A DNA stretch of 64,000 nt from contig JBIKXA010000001.1 in assembly GCA_044356015.1 (NCBI GenBank), positions 1 to 64,000 of the forward strand. Direction: 5' to 3'. A model generated the notes under the pieces. The model saw only the letters and a program-made list of their open reading frames with translations. It had not been told where the DNA came from and searched no databases. This document shows, in pieces, positions 1 to 8,128 of this stretch. Position 1 is the first letter of the stretch. Every line of letters starts with the position of its first letter. Made by a program: the position numbers and the translations under genes. The DNA is from Neoroseomonas sp044356015. GTDB taxonomy: Bacteria > Pseudomonadota > Alphaproteobacteria > Acetobacterales > Acetobacteraceae.

Positions 1-138
1 AACACCAGAAATTATCTCAAGCCCCATCATCGCCCCCCGTACTTATGAGCGACCTTAAGATCGTCCATAAGAACAAGTGACAGAGGCTTCACCAGAAAGG
101 GAAGGTGGCGCTCGGCGGATGCTTACGGCTGGACCTCC

Positions 139-456
139 CAGTTCCGCGAATTGCTGATTGATGTTGACGGCATGCTGCATGATCTGCGCGGCGAACAAAG
201 CAGCTTCTCAATATTCCTGTCACCCAGCGATTATACCAAGGCTCAAAATTTAGGGGCCGTGCTTCGAAACACGGGCACGGACGGGATTGCCTATCCGAGC
301 GTCCGTGACCCTGGTGGCGAATGCGTCGCACTCTTCCATCCGAACATTGCTTCCAACGTCATCCAGGGACGGCATTTGGATTATCATTGGAACGGAGAAA
401 GGGTGGATCTAGTGCGGGAGGTTTCGACTACGACGCGTATTTTTCGCGTGAAGTGA
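139..456 (+). pseudogene. C-terminal remnant of a RES-domain toxin (NAD+ phosphorylase family)
   Basis: The frame reads into typical RES-domain C-terminal sequence: a 'DVDGMLHDLRG' strand, then 'TDGIAYPSVRDPGGECVAL', then 'QGRHLDYHWNGERV'. Complete RES toxins of Xre-RES systems are about 150-230 residues and deplete NAD+. Here only about 100 recognisable residues remain. The same frame meets a TGA at 46-48, and the residues between that stop and about 139 do not resemble the family. No ATG with a Shine-Dalgarno site is present (the first possible start is TTG at 151), and no DUF2384 partner antitoxin is visible. I read it as a truncated, probably inactive toxin gene. The family call comes from motif recognition. 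Confidence 0.55.
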
Positions 457-619
457 TTGATGCCCAATTGAAGTGAGGGGCGTTCTTACAAGGACTTTGT
501 AAAAAGTCGCCAAACGCTACAATCTGGCACTCCCCACCGGAATCTGGATTGGCTATACAATCTCAATCCGTCGAATTGCGCGTAGCCGGCCACGGTTGTT
601 CAAAGTCGATCTTTCTTCT

Positions 620-961
620 TCAATTGAGTGCAGCGAGCGCGATTTCAGGCACCTTGTCCAAAATCCTCAGTAACGCCTTGGCAGGCCCTTCGGGCAAACG
701 CTTCCCTTGTTCCCAATGGCGCACAGTATCCACCGAAACATTGATCCGTGCCGCGAAATCTCTCTGCGTCATACTCATGCGTTTACGGATACGCCGTACG
801 TAAGCCGCCACGTCTTGCATCGCTGCGGCCTCGTCTTCAGCCACTTGGCGGCGAATAGCTTCCTCTGTTGTTGCATCTACCTTACTCGTATCAATACGTC
901 CTGAAGCAGCCTTTCCGACCACATGTTTCACGAAACTGGTTGCCCCGCCTTTTATTGCCAT
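620..961 (-). CDS. HTH (XRE/HigA-like) antitoxin-type transcriptional regulator
   Basis: A protein of 113 aa whose C-terminal half is a Cro/C1-type helix-turn-helix (about residues 55-105): 'SMTQRDFAARINVSVDTVRH' followed by 'WEQGKRLPEGPAKALLRIL'. This pattern is typical of HigA/BrnA-type antitoxins that bind their own promoter. The N-terminal 50 residues are charged and probably the toxin-binding or linker part. Its start overlaps the 3' end of the upstream DUF1778 gene by 10 nt, so the two are almost certainly cotranslated. No cognate RelE/HigB/BrnT-like toxin is seen on either side; downstream there is no ORF with family resemblance. Confidence 0.75.
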   Translation of the reverse strand: MAIKGGATSFVKHVVGKAASGRIDTSKVDATTEEAIRRQVAEDEAAAMQDVAAYVRRIRKRMSMTQRDFAARINVSVDTVRHWEQGKRLPEGPAKALLRILDKVPEIALAALN

Positions 962-1275
962 GGCGGTACTGTGCTAAGCAACTTGCGTAGCTTGTCATTA
1001 GGGTTTGGAGGCGCATCAAGCGCCTCAACAAAGCGGAGGAACACTTTGGGCGTGAGGCGCAGCAACCTGCGATCCAGAATAACATCTGTCGCCGCATTCA
1101 AAGATGCTGCAAGAATGAATTCGGAACGAGACTTCCCGGTAAGCAAGGCAGCCTCATCAATCAGGGCGCGATCACCGGGTCGAACGCGAAATCGGATACC
1201 GCCAGCGGCTGTATCCTTTCCGCTTCGCGCGGCACAATGCCTTTTAAAACTTCTTCCTTTTGCTTTCTTTGACAT
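952..1275 (-). CDS. DUF1778 (TacA-type) antitoxin
   Basis: A protein of 107 aa. After a basic N-terminus it carries a ribbon-helix-helix-like segment 'IRFRVRPGDRALIDEAALL' and 'TGKSRSEFILAASLNAA', then the conserved tail 'FVEALDAPPNPNDKL' ending in 'VPPW'. This matches the DUF1778/TacA family, which neutralises GNAT acetyltransferase toxins that acetylate aminoacyl-tRNA. In TacAT loci the GNAT gene follows directly. Here the next gene, overlapping by 10 nt, is an HTH regulator instead and no GNAT fold is visible, so this looks like an orphan or recombined antitoxin. As an RHH protein it probably binds DNA just upstream of its own start. Confidence 0.8.
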   Translation of the reverse strand: MSKKAKGRSFKRHCAARSGKDTAAGGIRFRVRPGDRALIDEAALLTGKSRSEFILAASLNAATDVILDRRLLRLTPKVFLRFVEALDAPPNPNDKLRKLLSTVPPWQ

Positions 1276-1308
1276 GAATTCTCCAAAGGGAAGCTCTCGT
1301 GTGCTTCT

Positions 1309-1425
1309 TCACTGTGGAGCAAATCGCGGTGCATGCCAATGAACTCCCTTGATATAAAATACACCTTCGAGGCCTTCACGATGCCTTGTGAGAAGACGCA
1401 CGCGCTTCTTCGCTTCCAATCTCAT
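1309..1425 (-). CDS. Possible 38-aa peptide upstream of the antitoxin pair
   Basis: A short frame 'MRLEAKKRVRLLTRHREG...' of 38 codons begins 4 nt after a good Shine-Dalgarno match (AGGAAGG) and ends 33 nt before the DUF1778 start, on the same strand. The peptide is basic at its N-terminus and has no recognisable domain. It could be a small gene of the antitoxin operon, a leader peptide, or a decayed gene. The ribosome-binding site and the position are the only support. Confidence 0.25.
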   Translation of the reverse strand: MRLEAKKRVRLLTRHREGLEGVFYIKGVHWHAPRFAPQ

Positions 1426-1537
1426 GGTTCCTTCCTGACGATTTTGTATGCGGGGGGCGGAAGCGCCCGACCCCTCTAGCGTCAGAATAAAAATATGGGT
1501 TGCAGTTTGCACCATAGCGACGTGAATTCAATGACTT

Positions 1538-1570
1538 AGGTGCAAACCTATCCCCTTTAGGTTTGCACCT
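1538..1570. repeat. Perfect 12-bp inverted repeat at the end of the phosphatase gene
   Basis: AGGTGCAAACCT (1538-1549) and AGGTTTGCACCT (1559-1570) are exact reverse complements around a 9-nt loop. The right arm touches the stop codon of the minus-strand phosphatase gene, so it could act as its transcript end. There is no T-run on either side, so a classical rho-independent terminator is not supported. A third partial copy of the arm, GTTTGCACC, lies at 1505-1513. Confidence 0.6.
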
Positions 1571-2568
1571 CAGCAGGGATTGGTCGCCACGCGGTCAGTT
1601 GGGCCAATGGCCTCGAAGCGCCAAGGAACCTCAGGCCCATTGCCAACCTCAACAAGCACGGCCCGGACGTCTTGCGCACCGGGAACCATCAGCCGTGTCA
1701 GATTTGGAATGGCAGGGCCATGAGGCTCCCGAAGAAATACGTGGCTGTCGCCATGGATCAACAGAACGGGTTTGCCGAAGGCTAGCGCCTGCTCCTCCAA
1801 GGCCGCCCGCATCGCCACGAAGCCGGACCTTTGCCCCCGCCCACACCTTTCAGCATAATACATGTCAGCCTGCTGCATCAGCACAACTGCTCTCGCCGAA
1901 ATCCTCTGCGCCTCGGCGAAGCTTGCACGCAGCCAGGCACGATTGGCAGCATCACGGGTCTGGAATTCTTCAAGGGCGCCGGGTGGCGGGTTTGATGCGG
2001 GCCTTTCTCCCGGCTCTGTCGGGCGATTATTGTTGCTGCCGGTCACATGCAGCGTGGCAAACAGGATATCGCCCCGCACCCAACGTGCATTTTCAACAAA
2101 AAGCCGAAACTCAGTATCAATATCGGCTTGTCGGGTGAGTTGCAGATTTTTACTACCAAGGCTGCGACGATCCGGAAAAAAACGTGCCCGAAGCAACGCA
2201 AGCCGTTCTAAAGGGTCGAAACGCCCAGCACGCGTCTGCCAGCAATCCGTCCACTCATTGTCGCCCGGCGTGTAGATCAAGGGATGGCGCGCCAGTGACA
2301 TCCAGGAAAAGGCACGCAATACCCGTTCGTCAGTGCAGATTTCACTGCCTCCCTTGGTGTCGCCAACAAAAACGGAAAAAGCCGGCGTCGCTGCATTGAT
2401 GTCGCGCATCAAGCGCGCCACACGCGCCTCTTCCTCAGCGCAAGCTTCGGGCCGACTTGGCGTGCAATAGGGCATGTCACCGAAGGCGACAAAACGAAAT
2501 GCATCCTGCGCAAACCCTGAAACCGGTAGGGCCAAGATCAGGCATAGGAAAAGCGCAGGGTGCAGCAT
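1570..2568 (-). CDS. Secreted metallophosphatase (calcineurin-like)
   Basis: A protein of 332 aa. Residues 1-20 form a Sec signal peptide ending in 'VSGFAQ', giving a periplasmic or secreted product. The metal-binding signatures of calcineurin-like phosphoesterases are visible: 'FVAFGDMPY' near the N-terminus, 'VFVGDTKGG', 'YTPGDNEW' (the GDNE motif) and 'LLIHGDSHVF' near residue 270 (the GH/GDSH motif). Such enzymes hydrolyse phosphomono- or diesters with a dinuclear metal centre; the substrate here is unknown. It is encoded alone, opposite to the methyltransferase gene downstream of its start, and ends in a perfect inverted repeat. Confidence 0.8.
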   Translation of the reverse strand: MLHPALFLCLILALPVSGFAQDAFRFVAFGDMPYCTPSRPEACAEEEARVARLMRDINAATPAFSVFVGDTKGGSEICTDERVLRAFSWMSLARHPLIYTPGDNEWTDCWQTRAGRFDPLERLALLRARFFPDRRSLGSKNLQLTRQADIDTEFRLFVENARWVRGDILFATLHVTGSNNNRPTEPGERPASNPPPGALEEFQTRDAANRAWLRASFAEAQRISARAVVLMQQADMYYAERCGRGQRSGFVAMRAALEEQALAFGKPVLLIHGDSHVFLREPHGPAIPNLTRLMVPGAQDVRAVLVEVGNGPEVPWRFEAIGPTDRVATNPC

Positions 2569-2745
2569 CGTTCTCTCTCCGCTTGGAATGGGACGTTTCT
2601 CAGACCGTAGGCCCTAAGGTCAATCACGGTTGCATGAATTTTGCGCCTCCTGGTTCATATCCTTCCCGCGTTATATCAATAGCTTAGTAAAAACTATGGC
2701 GCATAGCGCCGCGCATCCCCGCCCAACCCTTCCCGGATACCCCCC

Positions 2746-4197
2746 ATGACGCTTCCCTGGATGGCCGAGCGGATCCAACTCCGCGCGATTGCATCGCTGC
2801 GCCCGCACGCCGGCAATGCGCGCGTGCATGACGCGGCGCAGCTCGCGCAGATCATGGCCAGCATGCAGGCCTTCGGCTTCACTAATCCACTGCTGGTGGA
2901 CGAGGATGGTGTGCTGATCGCGGGCCATGGTCGCTTGGCGGCGGCGGAAGCGCTCGGCATCGCGAAGGTGCCGGTGATTGTGCTGAAGCACTTGGCGCCC
3001 GCGCAAAAGGAAGCGCTGCGGCTTGCCGATAATCGCATCGCAGAGAACGCCACCTGGGACCAAACGCTGCTGCGTGATGCGTTGGCGAACGTGCAGGCGG
3101 CGGAAATTGACCTGGCTGCGCTTGGTTTCTCGGCGGATGAACTTGCGGGCATCCTCGCGGCGGCTGGAGAGGCCGTGTCCGACGGCGATGCGCCCGAGGC
3201 CCTGCCCGCAGACACTGCCGAGAACCCTGCCGTGCCGGCAATTGCCGAAGATGCCGACGATCCGGCCGATGCTGAGCCTGAGGCACCACGCCAGGCGGTC
3301 TCTCGCCCAGGCGATTTGTGGCTACTGGGCGCGCATCGGTTGCTGTGTGGCGATAGCACCGACGCCGCAGCGGTGGCGCGCGTGATGGAAAGCGATCGTG
3401 CCGCGATGCTGTTCACGAGCCCGCCCTATGGCAACCAACGGGCCTACACGACTGGCGGTGTTTCCGATTGGGATGCCCTGATGCAGGGCGTGTTTCAACA
3501 TCTGGACTTGGCACTGCGGCCGGATGGCCAGGCGCTGGTCAATCTCGGCCTGATCCACCGCGAAAATGAATGGCAGCCCTATTGGGAAGGGTGGCTTGAG
3601 TGGATGCGCGCGCGGGGCTGGCGCCGCTTTGGGCTCTACGCCTGGGACCAGGGGCCGGGCTTGCCAGGCGATTGGAACGGGCGTTTGGCCCCGGCCTTCG
3701 AGTTGGTGTTTCATTTCAACCGCACGGCGCGGCAGGCGAACAAGATCATCCCCTGCAAATGGGCAGGCACGCCGAACAAGGGCAGCGGGCTGCGCGCGGC
3801 CGATGGTGAAGTGAAAGCCTATACGCATATCGGCCAACCTGTGCAGGACATGCGCATTCCGGATGCGGTGCTGCGCATCACCCGCCATAAGGGACGCGGG
3901 ATCGAGACCGAGCATCCAGCGGTGTTTCCGGTGGCGCTGCCTGATTTTCTGATGCGTGCCTACACTAATCCTGGCGAGGCGGTGTTTGAGCCCTTTGCGG
4001 GCAGCGGCACGACGCTCATTGCGGGCGAACGCACGGGCCGCATTGTACGCGGCATTGAATTGGCGCCCGCCTATGTAGATTTGGCGATTGCGCGCTGGCG
4101 GATGGTCTATCCGGATGAGCCGGTGACGCTGGCGGGCGATGGGCGCGATTACGATGCGGTCGCAGAAGCGCGGGCGGAGGTAGCAGATGCAGCCTGA
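2746..4197 (+). CDS. ParB-like domain / DNA methyltransferase fusion (TSPPY type)
   Basis: A protein of 483 aa. Residues about 8-100 form a ParB/Srx-type N-terminal domain ('LVDEDGVLIAGHGRLAAAEA' is its signature). Residues about 185-460 are an S-adenosylmethionine-dependent amino-methyltransferase, with the catalytic TSPPY at 224-228 preceding the AdoMet loop FAGSGTT at 417-423, i.e. the beta-class order. S/T-PPY is more usual in N4-cytosine enzymes, D/N-PPY in N6-adenine enzymes, so the modified base is uncertain. An Ala/Asp/Glu-rich linker (about 140-185) joins the halves. These fusions are common next to terminase genes in alphaproteobacterial prophages, and no restriction enzyme is nearby. 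The start at 2746 has no clear Shine-Dalgarno site; ATG 2761 (MAERIQLR) is an alternative. Confidence 0.88.
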   Translation: MTLPWMAERIQLRAIASLRPHAGNARVHDAAQLAQIMASMQAFGFTNPLLVDEDGVLIAGHGRLAAAEALGIAKVPVIVLKHLAPAQKEALRLADNRIAENATWDQTLLRDALANVQAAEIDLAALGFSADELAGILAAAGEAVSDGDAPEALPADTAENPAVPAIAEDADDPADAEPEAPRQAVSRPGDLWLLGAHRLLCGDSTDAAAVARVMESDRAAMLFTSPPYGNQRAYTTGGVSDWDALMQGVFQHLDLALRPDGQALVNLGLIHRENEWQPYWEGWLEWMRARGWRRFGLYAWDQGPGLPGDWNGRLAPAFELVFHFNRTARQANKIIPCKWAGTPNKGSGLRAADGEVKAYTHIGQPVQDMRIPDAVLRITRHKGRGIETEHPAVFPVALPDFLMRAYTNPGEAVFEPFAGSGTTLIAGERTGRIVRGIELAPAYVDLAIARWRMVYPDEPVTLAGDGRDYDAVAEARAEVADAA

Positions 4198-4205
4198 GCC
4201 TGCCG
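4187..4205 (+). repeat. Duplicated start sequence of the second methyltransferase gene (copy 1; copy 2 at 5258-5276)
   Basis: ATGCAGCCTGAGCCTGCCG here matches the beginning of the second methyltransferase gene (5258-5276) with one mismatch. Copy 1 overlaps the end of the first methyltransferase gene and is followed after 14 codons by a stop. The simplest reading is that the two methyltransferase genes once overlapped and that the 1.05 kb between the copies was inserted with loss or duplication of this start. Confidence 0.6.
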
Positions 4206-4357
4206 CTCATGTGGCGCCACGCGGTGCTTGAACGGCGCGGCCGTCGGACCATTTGATGAAGTATCGGTCCGGGCCCCTCTGGCGATGCACAGCGCATCGC
4301 GATGTCGGACCTCCATCCGGCGCGTCATGCGTGCCGTGGCAGAGGAGGCGTTGCACT

Positions 4358-4735
4358 ATGACCAAACCATCCCCTTCGCGCGTGCCGCTGGTGCTGCGCG
4401 GCTTCGGCGCCGTGCTGCTGCTGGTGGGCGCGGCAGGCTATCTGCTGCCGGCGCCGCCGGTGCACTGGACGGCACTGATCCCGGCCGGGCTTGGCGTGGT
4501 CGCGCTGCTGGTATCGCTGGCTGGTCGATGGCCTTTGGCGGCGGCGATCGGCGGCGCGCTGGTCGCCGTGGTGGCGCTTGCTGGCGGCGGGTCTGCGCTT
4601 GTGCAGTTGCCCGCGCTGTTGGCCGGGGAGGCTGGCGCGGCGGTCGCCTCGCGCTCTGCCACCGCGGTTGCGGCGATCCTGGCGCTGGGCGGTCTGATAT
4701 GGGCGCTACGCGGCGGGCGGAGCGGGCCAGCATGA
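4358..4735 (+). CDS. Small integral membrane protein of unknown function
   Basis: A protein of 125 aa starting at ATG 4358, seven bases after a strong AGAGGAGG ribosome-binding site; the longer open frame upstream of this is not supported. Nearly the whole protein is hydrophobic, with about four predicted membrane segments (near residues 14-30, 38-54, 58-76 and 96-115) and a short basic tail. No family recognised. Its stop overlaps the next start in ATGA, so the two are translationally coupled. The position between two phage-type methyltransferase genes makes a phage membrane protein (for example holin-like) conceivable, but nothing in the sequence proves it. Confidence 0.6.
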   Translation: MTKPSPSRVPLVLRGFGAVLLLVGAAGYLLPAPPVHWTALIPAGLGVVALLVSLAGRWPLAAAIGGALVAVVALAGGGSALVQLPALLAGEAGAAVASRSATAVAAILALGGLIWALRGGRSGPA

Positions 4736-5034
4736 TCGGCAACCTTATCGCCTTCCTGGTCGCGACCTTTCTGTTCGAGCCGTTGCAATCGAAGCTGGCC
4801 GAACAGCTCGCGGGCAGGCATGCGCCGGCAGCGGTGGTGCAGCAGGTCGAGGCCTGCGCAACCGCGGTACTGCCAGCGTTGGTGAAACGCGCCGCCAACG
4901 AGCCGTGGTGGGCCATTACCACAACCATCGGCGCATGGATTGGAACCACGTCACCGGTCGCAGTGCTGAACGGTGCCGAACCCTCCTGCGCGCCGGCGCT
5001 GGCAGCTGCGCGGCCGTTCCTCGCCGGGTCTTGA
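4732..5034 (+). CDS. Small hypothetical protein with an N-terminal membrane segment
   Basis: A protein of 100 aa starting at ATG 4732 inside the ATGA overlap with the preceding gene. Residues 1-18 ('MIGNLIAFLVATFLFEPL') form a hydrophobic N-terminal segment; the rest is moderately hydrophobic and alanine-rich, with two cysteines. No family recognised. The coupling to the four-segment membrane protein suggests the two products work together. Both lie in the 1.05-kb block bounded by a duplicated 19-bp sequence. The longer open frame upstream (from 4228) was not used because it overlaps the preceding gene throughout. Confidence 0.55.
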   Translation: MIGNLIAFLVATFLFEPLQSKLAEQLAGRHAPAAVVQQVEACATAVLPALVKRAANEPWWAITTTIGAWIGTTSPVAVLNGAEPSCAPALAAARPFLAGS

Positions 5035-5257
5035 ACCCGGCTTGGGAACGAACGCCAGTTTGAAGCGTCAGGGCAAGCCCCAAGCTCGGTCACTCCGCTT
5101 GGAGTAAGGTTCATGGTCGCTCTCGCCAATGAGCGTTCGCCGCCAGTCGTGCGCTGGAGACGGGTCTAGTGGTCGTGGATAAAGCCGGCAGGGATATGCG
5201 GCACCGCACCCATCAATTGGGCATTCGGTAAAAAACTTTGAGTCGTGGAGGTTGCCC

Positions 5258-6523
5258 ATGCAGCCTGAGCTTGCCGTCATCACCCTCCCGGTTGCGGCGC
5301 TAGTGCCTTATGCCGAAAATGCGCGCACGCATTCGCCGGCGCAGGTAGCGCAGATTGCTTCCTCCATCGCCGAATTCGGCTTTGTGAATCCGGTCCTGGT
5401 GGATGGCGCGGGCGTACTGGTCGCCGGCCACGGCCGCGTCATGGCCGCAAAGCGGCTAGGCATGGCAACCGTCCCCGCCATTCGGCTCGCGCATCTCACC
5501 GAACCCCAGGCGCGCGCGCTGCGGCTTGCGGATAATCAGATCGCGCTCAATTCCGGCTGGGATGAAGCGCTGCTGGCGGCGGAGATCGCGCGCATCCGTG
5601 ACGATGCCTCGGTGGATTTGGACGTGCTTGGCTTCTCCGGCATGGAATTGGACCGTTTGCTGGCCGCCGCCGATGCCGGACTTGATGGCGAGGACGCTGA
5701 CGAAGCCCCGCCGCTGCCAGTCAATCCCGTCACGCGCGAAGGTGACCTCTGGCGTTGTGGTGACCATCGGCTGCTCTGCGGTGATGCGACCAAGCTTGCC
5801 GATGTGCAGCGCGCCCTTGGCGATGGGCACCTCGCGGATATGGCCTTTCTAGACCCACCCTATAATGTTGCTTACGAAGGCGGCACAGCGGCTAAGATGA
5901 CCATCGCCAATGACGCGCTGGGCAAAGGCTTTCTGGATTTCCTGCAGCCTGCGCTGACGAACCTTCTCTCGGTCACCAAGGGCGCAAGCTATGTTTGCAT
6001 GTCGTCTTCCGAATGGCCAACGCTGCATCGCGCCTGGCAGGAAGCGGGCGGTAAATGGTCCAGCACCATCATCTGGGCCAAGAACACCTTTGCGCTGGGC
6101 CGCGCAGACTACCATCAGCAATTCGAAGCGATGCTCTATGGCTGGAAGGCCGGCGCGCAGCATTACTGGTGCGGCGCGCGCGACCAGGGGAATGTCTGGC
6201 ATTTCGACAAGCCGGCCAGGAATGACCTGCATCCGACGATGAAACCGGTGGCGCTGGTCGAGCGAGCCATCCGCAACAGCAGCAAGCCGCGCGATACGGT
6301 GCTGGATTACTTTGGCGGATCGGGGACGACGATGATCGCGGCGGAACGCACCGGGCGGCGGGCAGTGCTGCTCGAGATTGATCCAGCCTATTGCGATGTG
6401 ATCATCCAGCGTTGGCAAAATGAAACGGGCGAGGCTGCCGTCTTGGATGGCGAGGACGGCAGCTTTACCGACATTGCGGCGCTACGCGGCCAGGCAGCCT
6501 TACAAGGAGGCTTTACCGCTTAG
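5258..6523 (+). CDS. ParB-like domain / DNA adenine-type methyltransferase fusion (DPPY)
   Basis: A protein of 421 aa from ATG 5258, which lies 6 nt after GTGGAGG. Residues about 6-100 are a ParB-like domain ('VLVAGHGRVMAAKRLGM'); residues about 160-395 are a beta-class DNA methyltransferase with catalytic DPPY at 199-202 and AdoMet loop FGGSGTT at 352-358. DPPY is usual for N6-adenine methylation. 'NDLHPTMKPVALVERAI' just before the AdoMet loop is a hallmark of this group. It is paralogous to the gene at 2746 in its ParB half and about 60 residues shorter. Such solitary methyltransferases in phages protect DNA from host restriction or regulate packaging; that role is inferred here. Confidence 0.9.
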   Translation: MQPELAVITLPVAALVPYAENARTHSPAQVAQIASSIAEFGFVNPVLVDGAGVLVAGHGRVMAAKRLGMATVPAIRLAHLTEPQARALRLADNQIALNSGWDEALLAAEIARIRDDASVDLDVLGFSGMELDRLLAAADAGLDGEDADEAPPLPVNPVTREGDLWRCGDHRLLCGDATKLADVQRALGDGHLADMAFLDPPYNVAYEGGTAAKMTIANDALGKGFLDFLQPALTNLLSVTKGASYVCMSSSEWPTLHRAWQEAGGKWSSTIIWAKNTFALGRADYHQQFEAMLYGWKAGAQHYWCGARDQGNVWHFDKPARNDLHPTMKPVALVERAIRNSSKPRDTVLDYFGGSGTTMIAAERTGRRAVLLEIDPAYCDVIIQRWQNETGEAAVLDGEDGSFTDIAALRGQAALQGGFTA

Positions 6524-6649
6524 TTCAAATCTCTACTAGGCGTCCATGGCCGCCGCGGAGGTCATCTCGCAGAAAACAGGATGCGAGACTTGCCGAGCGA
6601 TCTGGCAAGACCATAATCTTGCGACACCAACACGGGATACCCTCAAATC

Positions 6650-7843
6650 ATGCCAGACAAGCAAGAAGAGAGCGTTGCGCGCCGCGACTTTCTGTCCGCA
6701 TCAATTGCTGCGGCGAGCGCTTCGGCTGCAGTCACCATTGCTGCTGGTACCGCAAACGCTCAAGGCGCTCCGGCAATCGTCGGCGGACCAGCATCGGGAA
6801 CAGTCTTCACCGGCGATACGATCCAGGGGAAAAGGGTCGTCAGCGCGCTCAATGTCAATGACTTGGAGCCAGGTCAGAAACACCGTTTTTATTTTCAGGG
6901 TGTGCAGATGCCCACAGGACAGCACTGGTATGTGTCTGTAACGGTCGCAAAGGGAGCGAGGCCGGGCAAGCGTGTCGTTCTGGTCAGCGGCGTACACGGT
7001 GACGAGATGAGTTCGATCCACACGGTCCAAACCGTAATGAATCAGCTCGATCCAACGGTGATGTCGGGGACCGTCATGGCCGTCACCGATGTAGCCCGCC
7101 CGGCTCTGGAGGGCATGCAGCGCCGATGGCCCAATGCGGGGAGAGGCGTTGATCTGATCGACATGAATCGGGAATGGCCAGGGAACAAGAGAGGCGCTAC
7201 GGCGACCAGCCGGCATGCGGGCCTGCTATTCAACCGGCTGCTACGGCCAAACGCCGACGCCGCGATCGACTTCCACACTGGGACAACGGGATTCAGTGTC
7301 ACCGCCTTCAATATCGCGCCCATGGACGAGCCCGAGATCAGAGCAATGGTGGAACTGTATCCTGTCGGCCAGGTCTTCAACAATCGCATCTATCCTGGCG
7401 TCTTGCCCAATGCGCTCATTGACGTGGGCATCCCAGCCTTCACGGCAGAAATTGGCGCAGCGCGCGTTCTGGATATTGAGATGATCTCGCTGTTCGTGGA
7501 GGGCACAATGAACGTCCTCAAGCATCACGGCATTCTGGCTGGGCCGCTGGGCCGCACAGGGAAGGACGTGAGTGTCTTCATCGGTAACAGCGCGCTGCCG
7601 ATCCTTGCAACGCATGGAGGGCTCGTCGAACACCTGGTCAAGCTCAATGATAAAGTAGCAGCCGGACAAAAGGTGGCCGTCCAGCGCAACAGCTTTGGCG
7701 AAGTGGTTGCGGAATATTCGAGTAGTGTGGCGGGAGAGGTAGCGGGCCTGCGAAGCGATGCGATGTCGGAGCCTGGTAACCCACTGGCATTCATTCTGTT
7801 CAATAAGGCGACGCGAGACGACGGTGAGGCTTATTCCGAGTGA
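6650..7843 (+). CDS. Tat-exported M14 succinylglutamate desuccinylase/aspartoacylase-like protein
   Basis: A protein of 397 aa. Residues 11-38 are a twin-arginine signal ('RRDFLSASIAAASAS' to an Ala-rich cleavage region), so the product is exported folded. The zinc-binding signature 'VLVSGVHGDE' (residues 111-119) supplies His and Glu ligands, and 'AIDFHTGTTGFS' near 203 the third His, as in the AstE/AspA branch of M14 metallopeptidases, which cleave N-acyl or amide bonds of small molecules. 'TAEIGAARV' near 275 fits the catalytic Glu region. The substrate is unknown. The gene stands alone between the methyltransferase block and the small-gene array. Confidence 0.8.
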   Translation: MPDKQEESVARRDFLSASIAAASASAAVTIAAGTANAQGAPAIVGGPASGTVFTGDTIQGKRVVSALNVNDLEPGQKHRFYFQGVQMPTGQHWYVSVTVAKGARPGKRVVLVSGVHGDEMSSIHTVQTVMNQLDPTVMSGTVMAVTDVARPALEGMQRRWPNAGRGVDLIDMNREWPGNKRGATATSRHAGLLFNRLLRPNADAAIDFHTGTTGFSVTAFNIAPMDEPEIRAMVELYPVGQVFNNRIYPGVLPNALIDVGIPAFTAEIGAARVLDIEMISLFVEGTMNVLKHHGILAGPLGRTGKDVSVFIGNSALPILATHGGLVEHLVKLNDKVAAGQKVAVQRNSFGEVVAEYSSSVAGEVAGLRSDAMSEPGNPLAFILFNKATRDDGEAYSE

Positions 7844-8000
7844 TACAAAACTTGGTGTCGGTACCGGCGCTGTCGGTGGAGATATGTTGCTCGGATCGCC
7901 AGTGCAGGAGCGTCTTGTAAGCGCTGCGGTGCGAAGTTGGCGCGCGAAGTCAATGGAGCGCACCTTCGCTAAGGTTGTGGCGGCATGCGGAACCAATAGA

Positions 8001-8100
8001 TCATGATTGAAACTCCCCAATGATAGCAATGAAGTAACGCTCATTCTTGCTTGGCTCGCCCCCCGCTACAGCGCGAATGGTCCCTCAGGCGCAGGGAATT
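8001..8100 (+). promoter_or_regulatory. Conserved leader, copy 1 of 3
   Basis: This stretch, ending about 28 nt before the start at 8129, is closely repeated at 8371-8470 and more loosely at 9751-9845. Shared blocks are TGATAGCAATGAA, GCTTGGCTC, CAGCGCGAATGGTC and CAGGCGCAGG. Each copy stands in front of a different short gene, so it is probably a promoter-plus-5'UTR module or structured RNA rather than coding sequence. Confidence 0.6.
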
Positions 8101-8128
8101 ACCCCGGCGCCACAGCAAGGAGACCAAG

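Noticed and set aside
923..1342. 139-aa plus-strand frame opposite the antitoxin genes
   Set aside because: It is antisense to the DUF1778 gene with its clear family motifs, and has no ribosome-binding site or family resemblance.
4228..4731. Upstream extension of the frame that ends at 5034
   Set aside because: It lies entirely inside the better supported membrane-protein gene (strong ribosome-binding site at 4358); the ATG at 4732 in an ATGA overlap is the natural start.
7241..8044. 267-aa minus-strand frame ending opposite the zinc deacylase-like gene
   Set aside because: Mostly antisense to a gene with a Tat signal and zinc motifs; the non-overlapping 200 nt show no recognisable protein.
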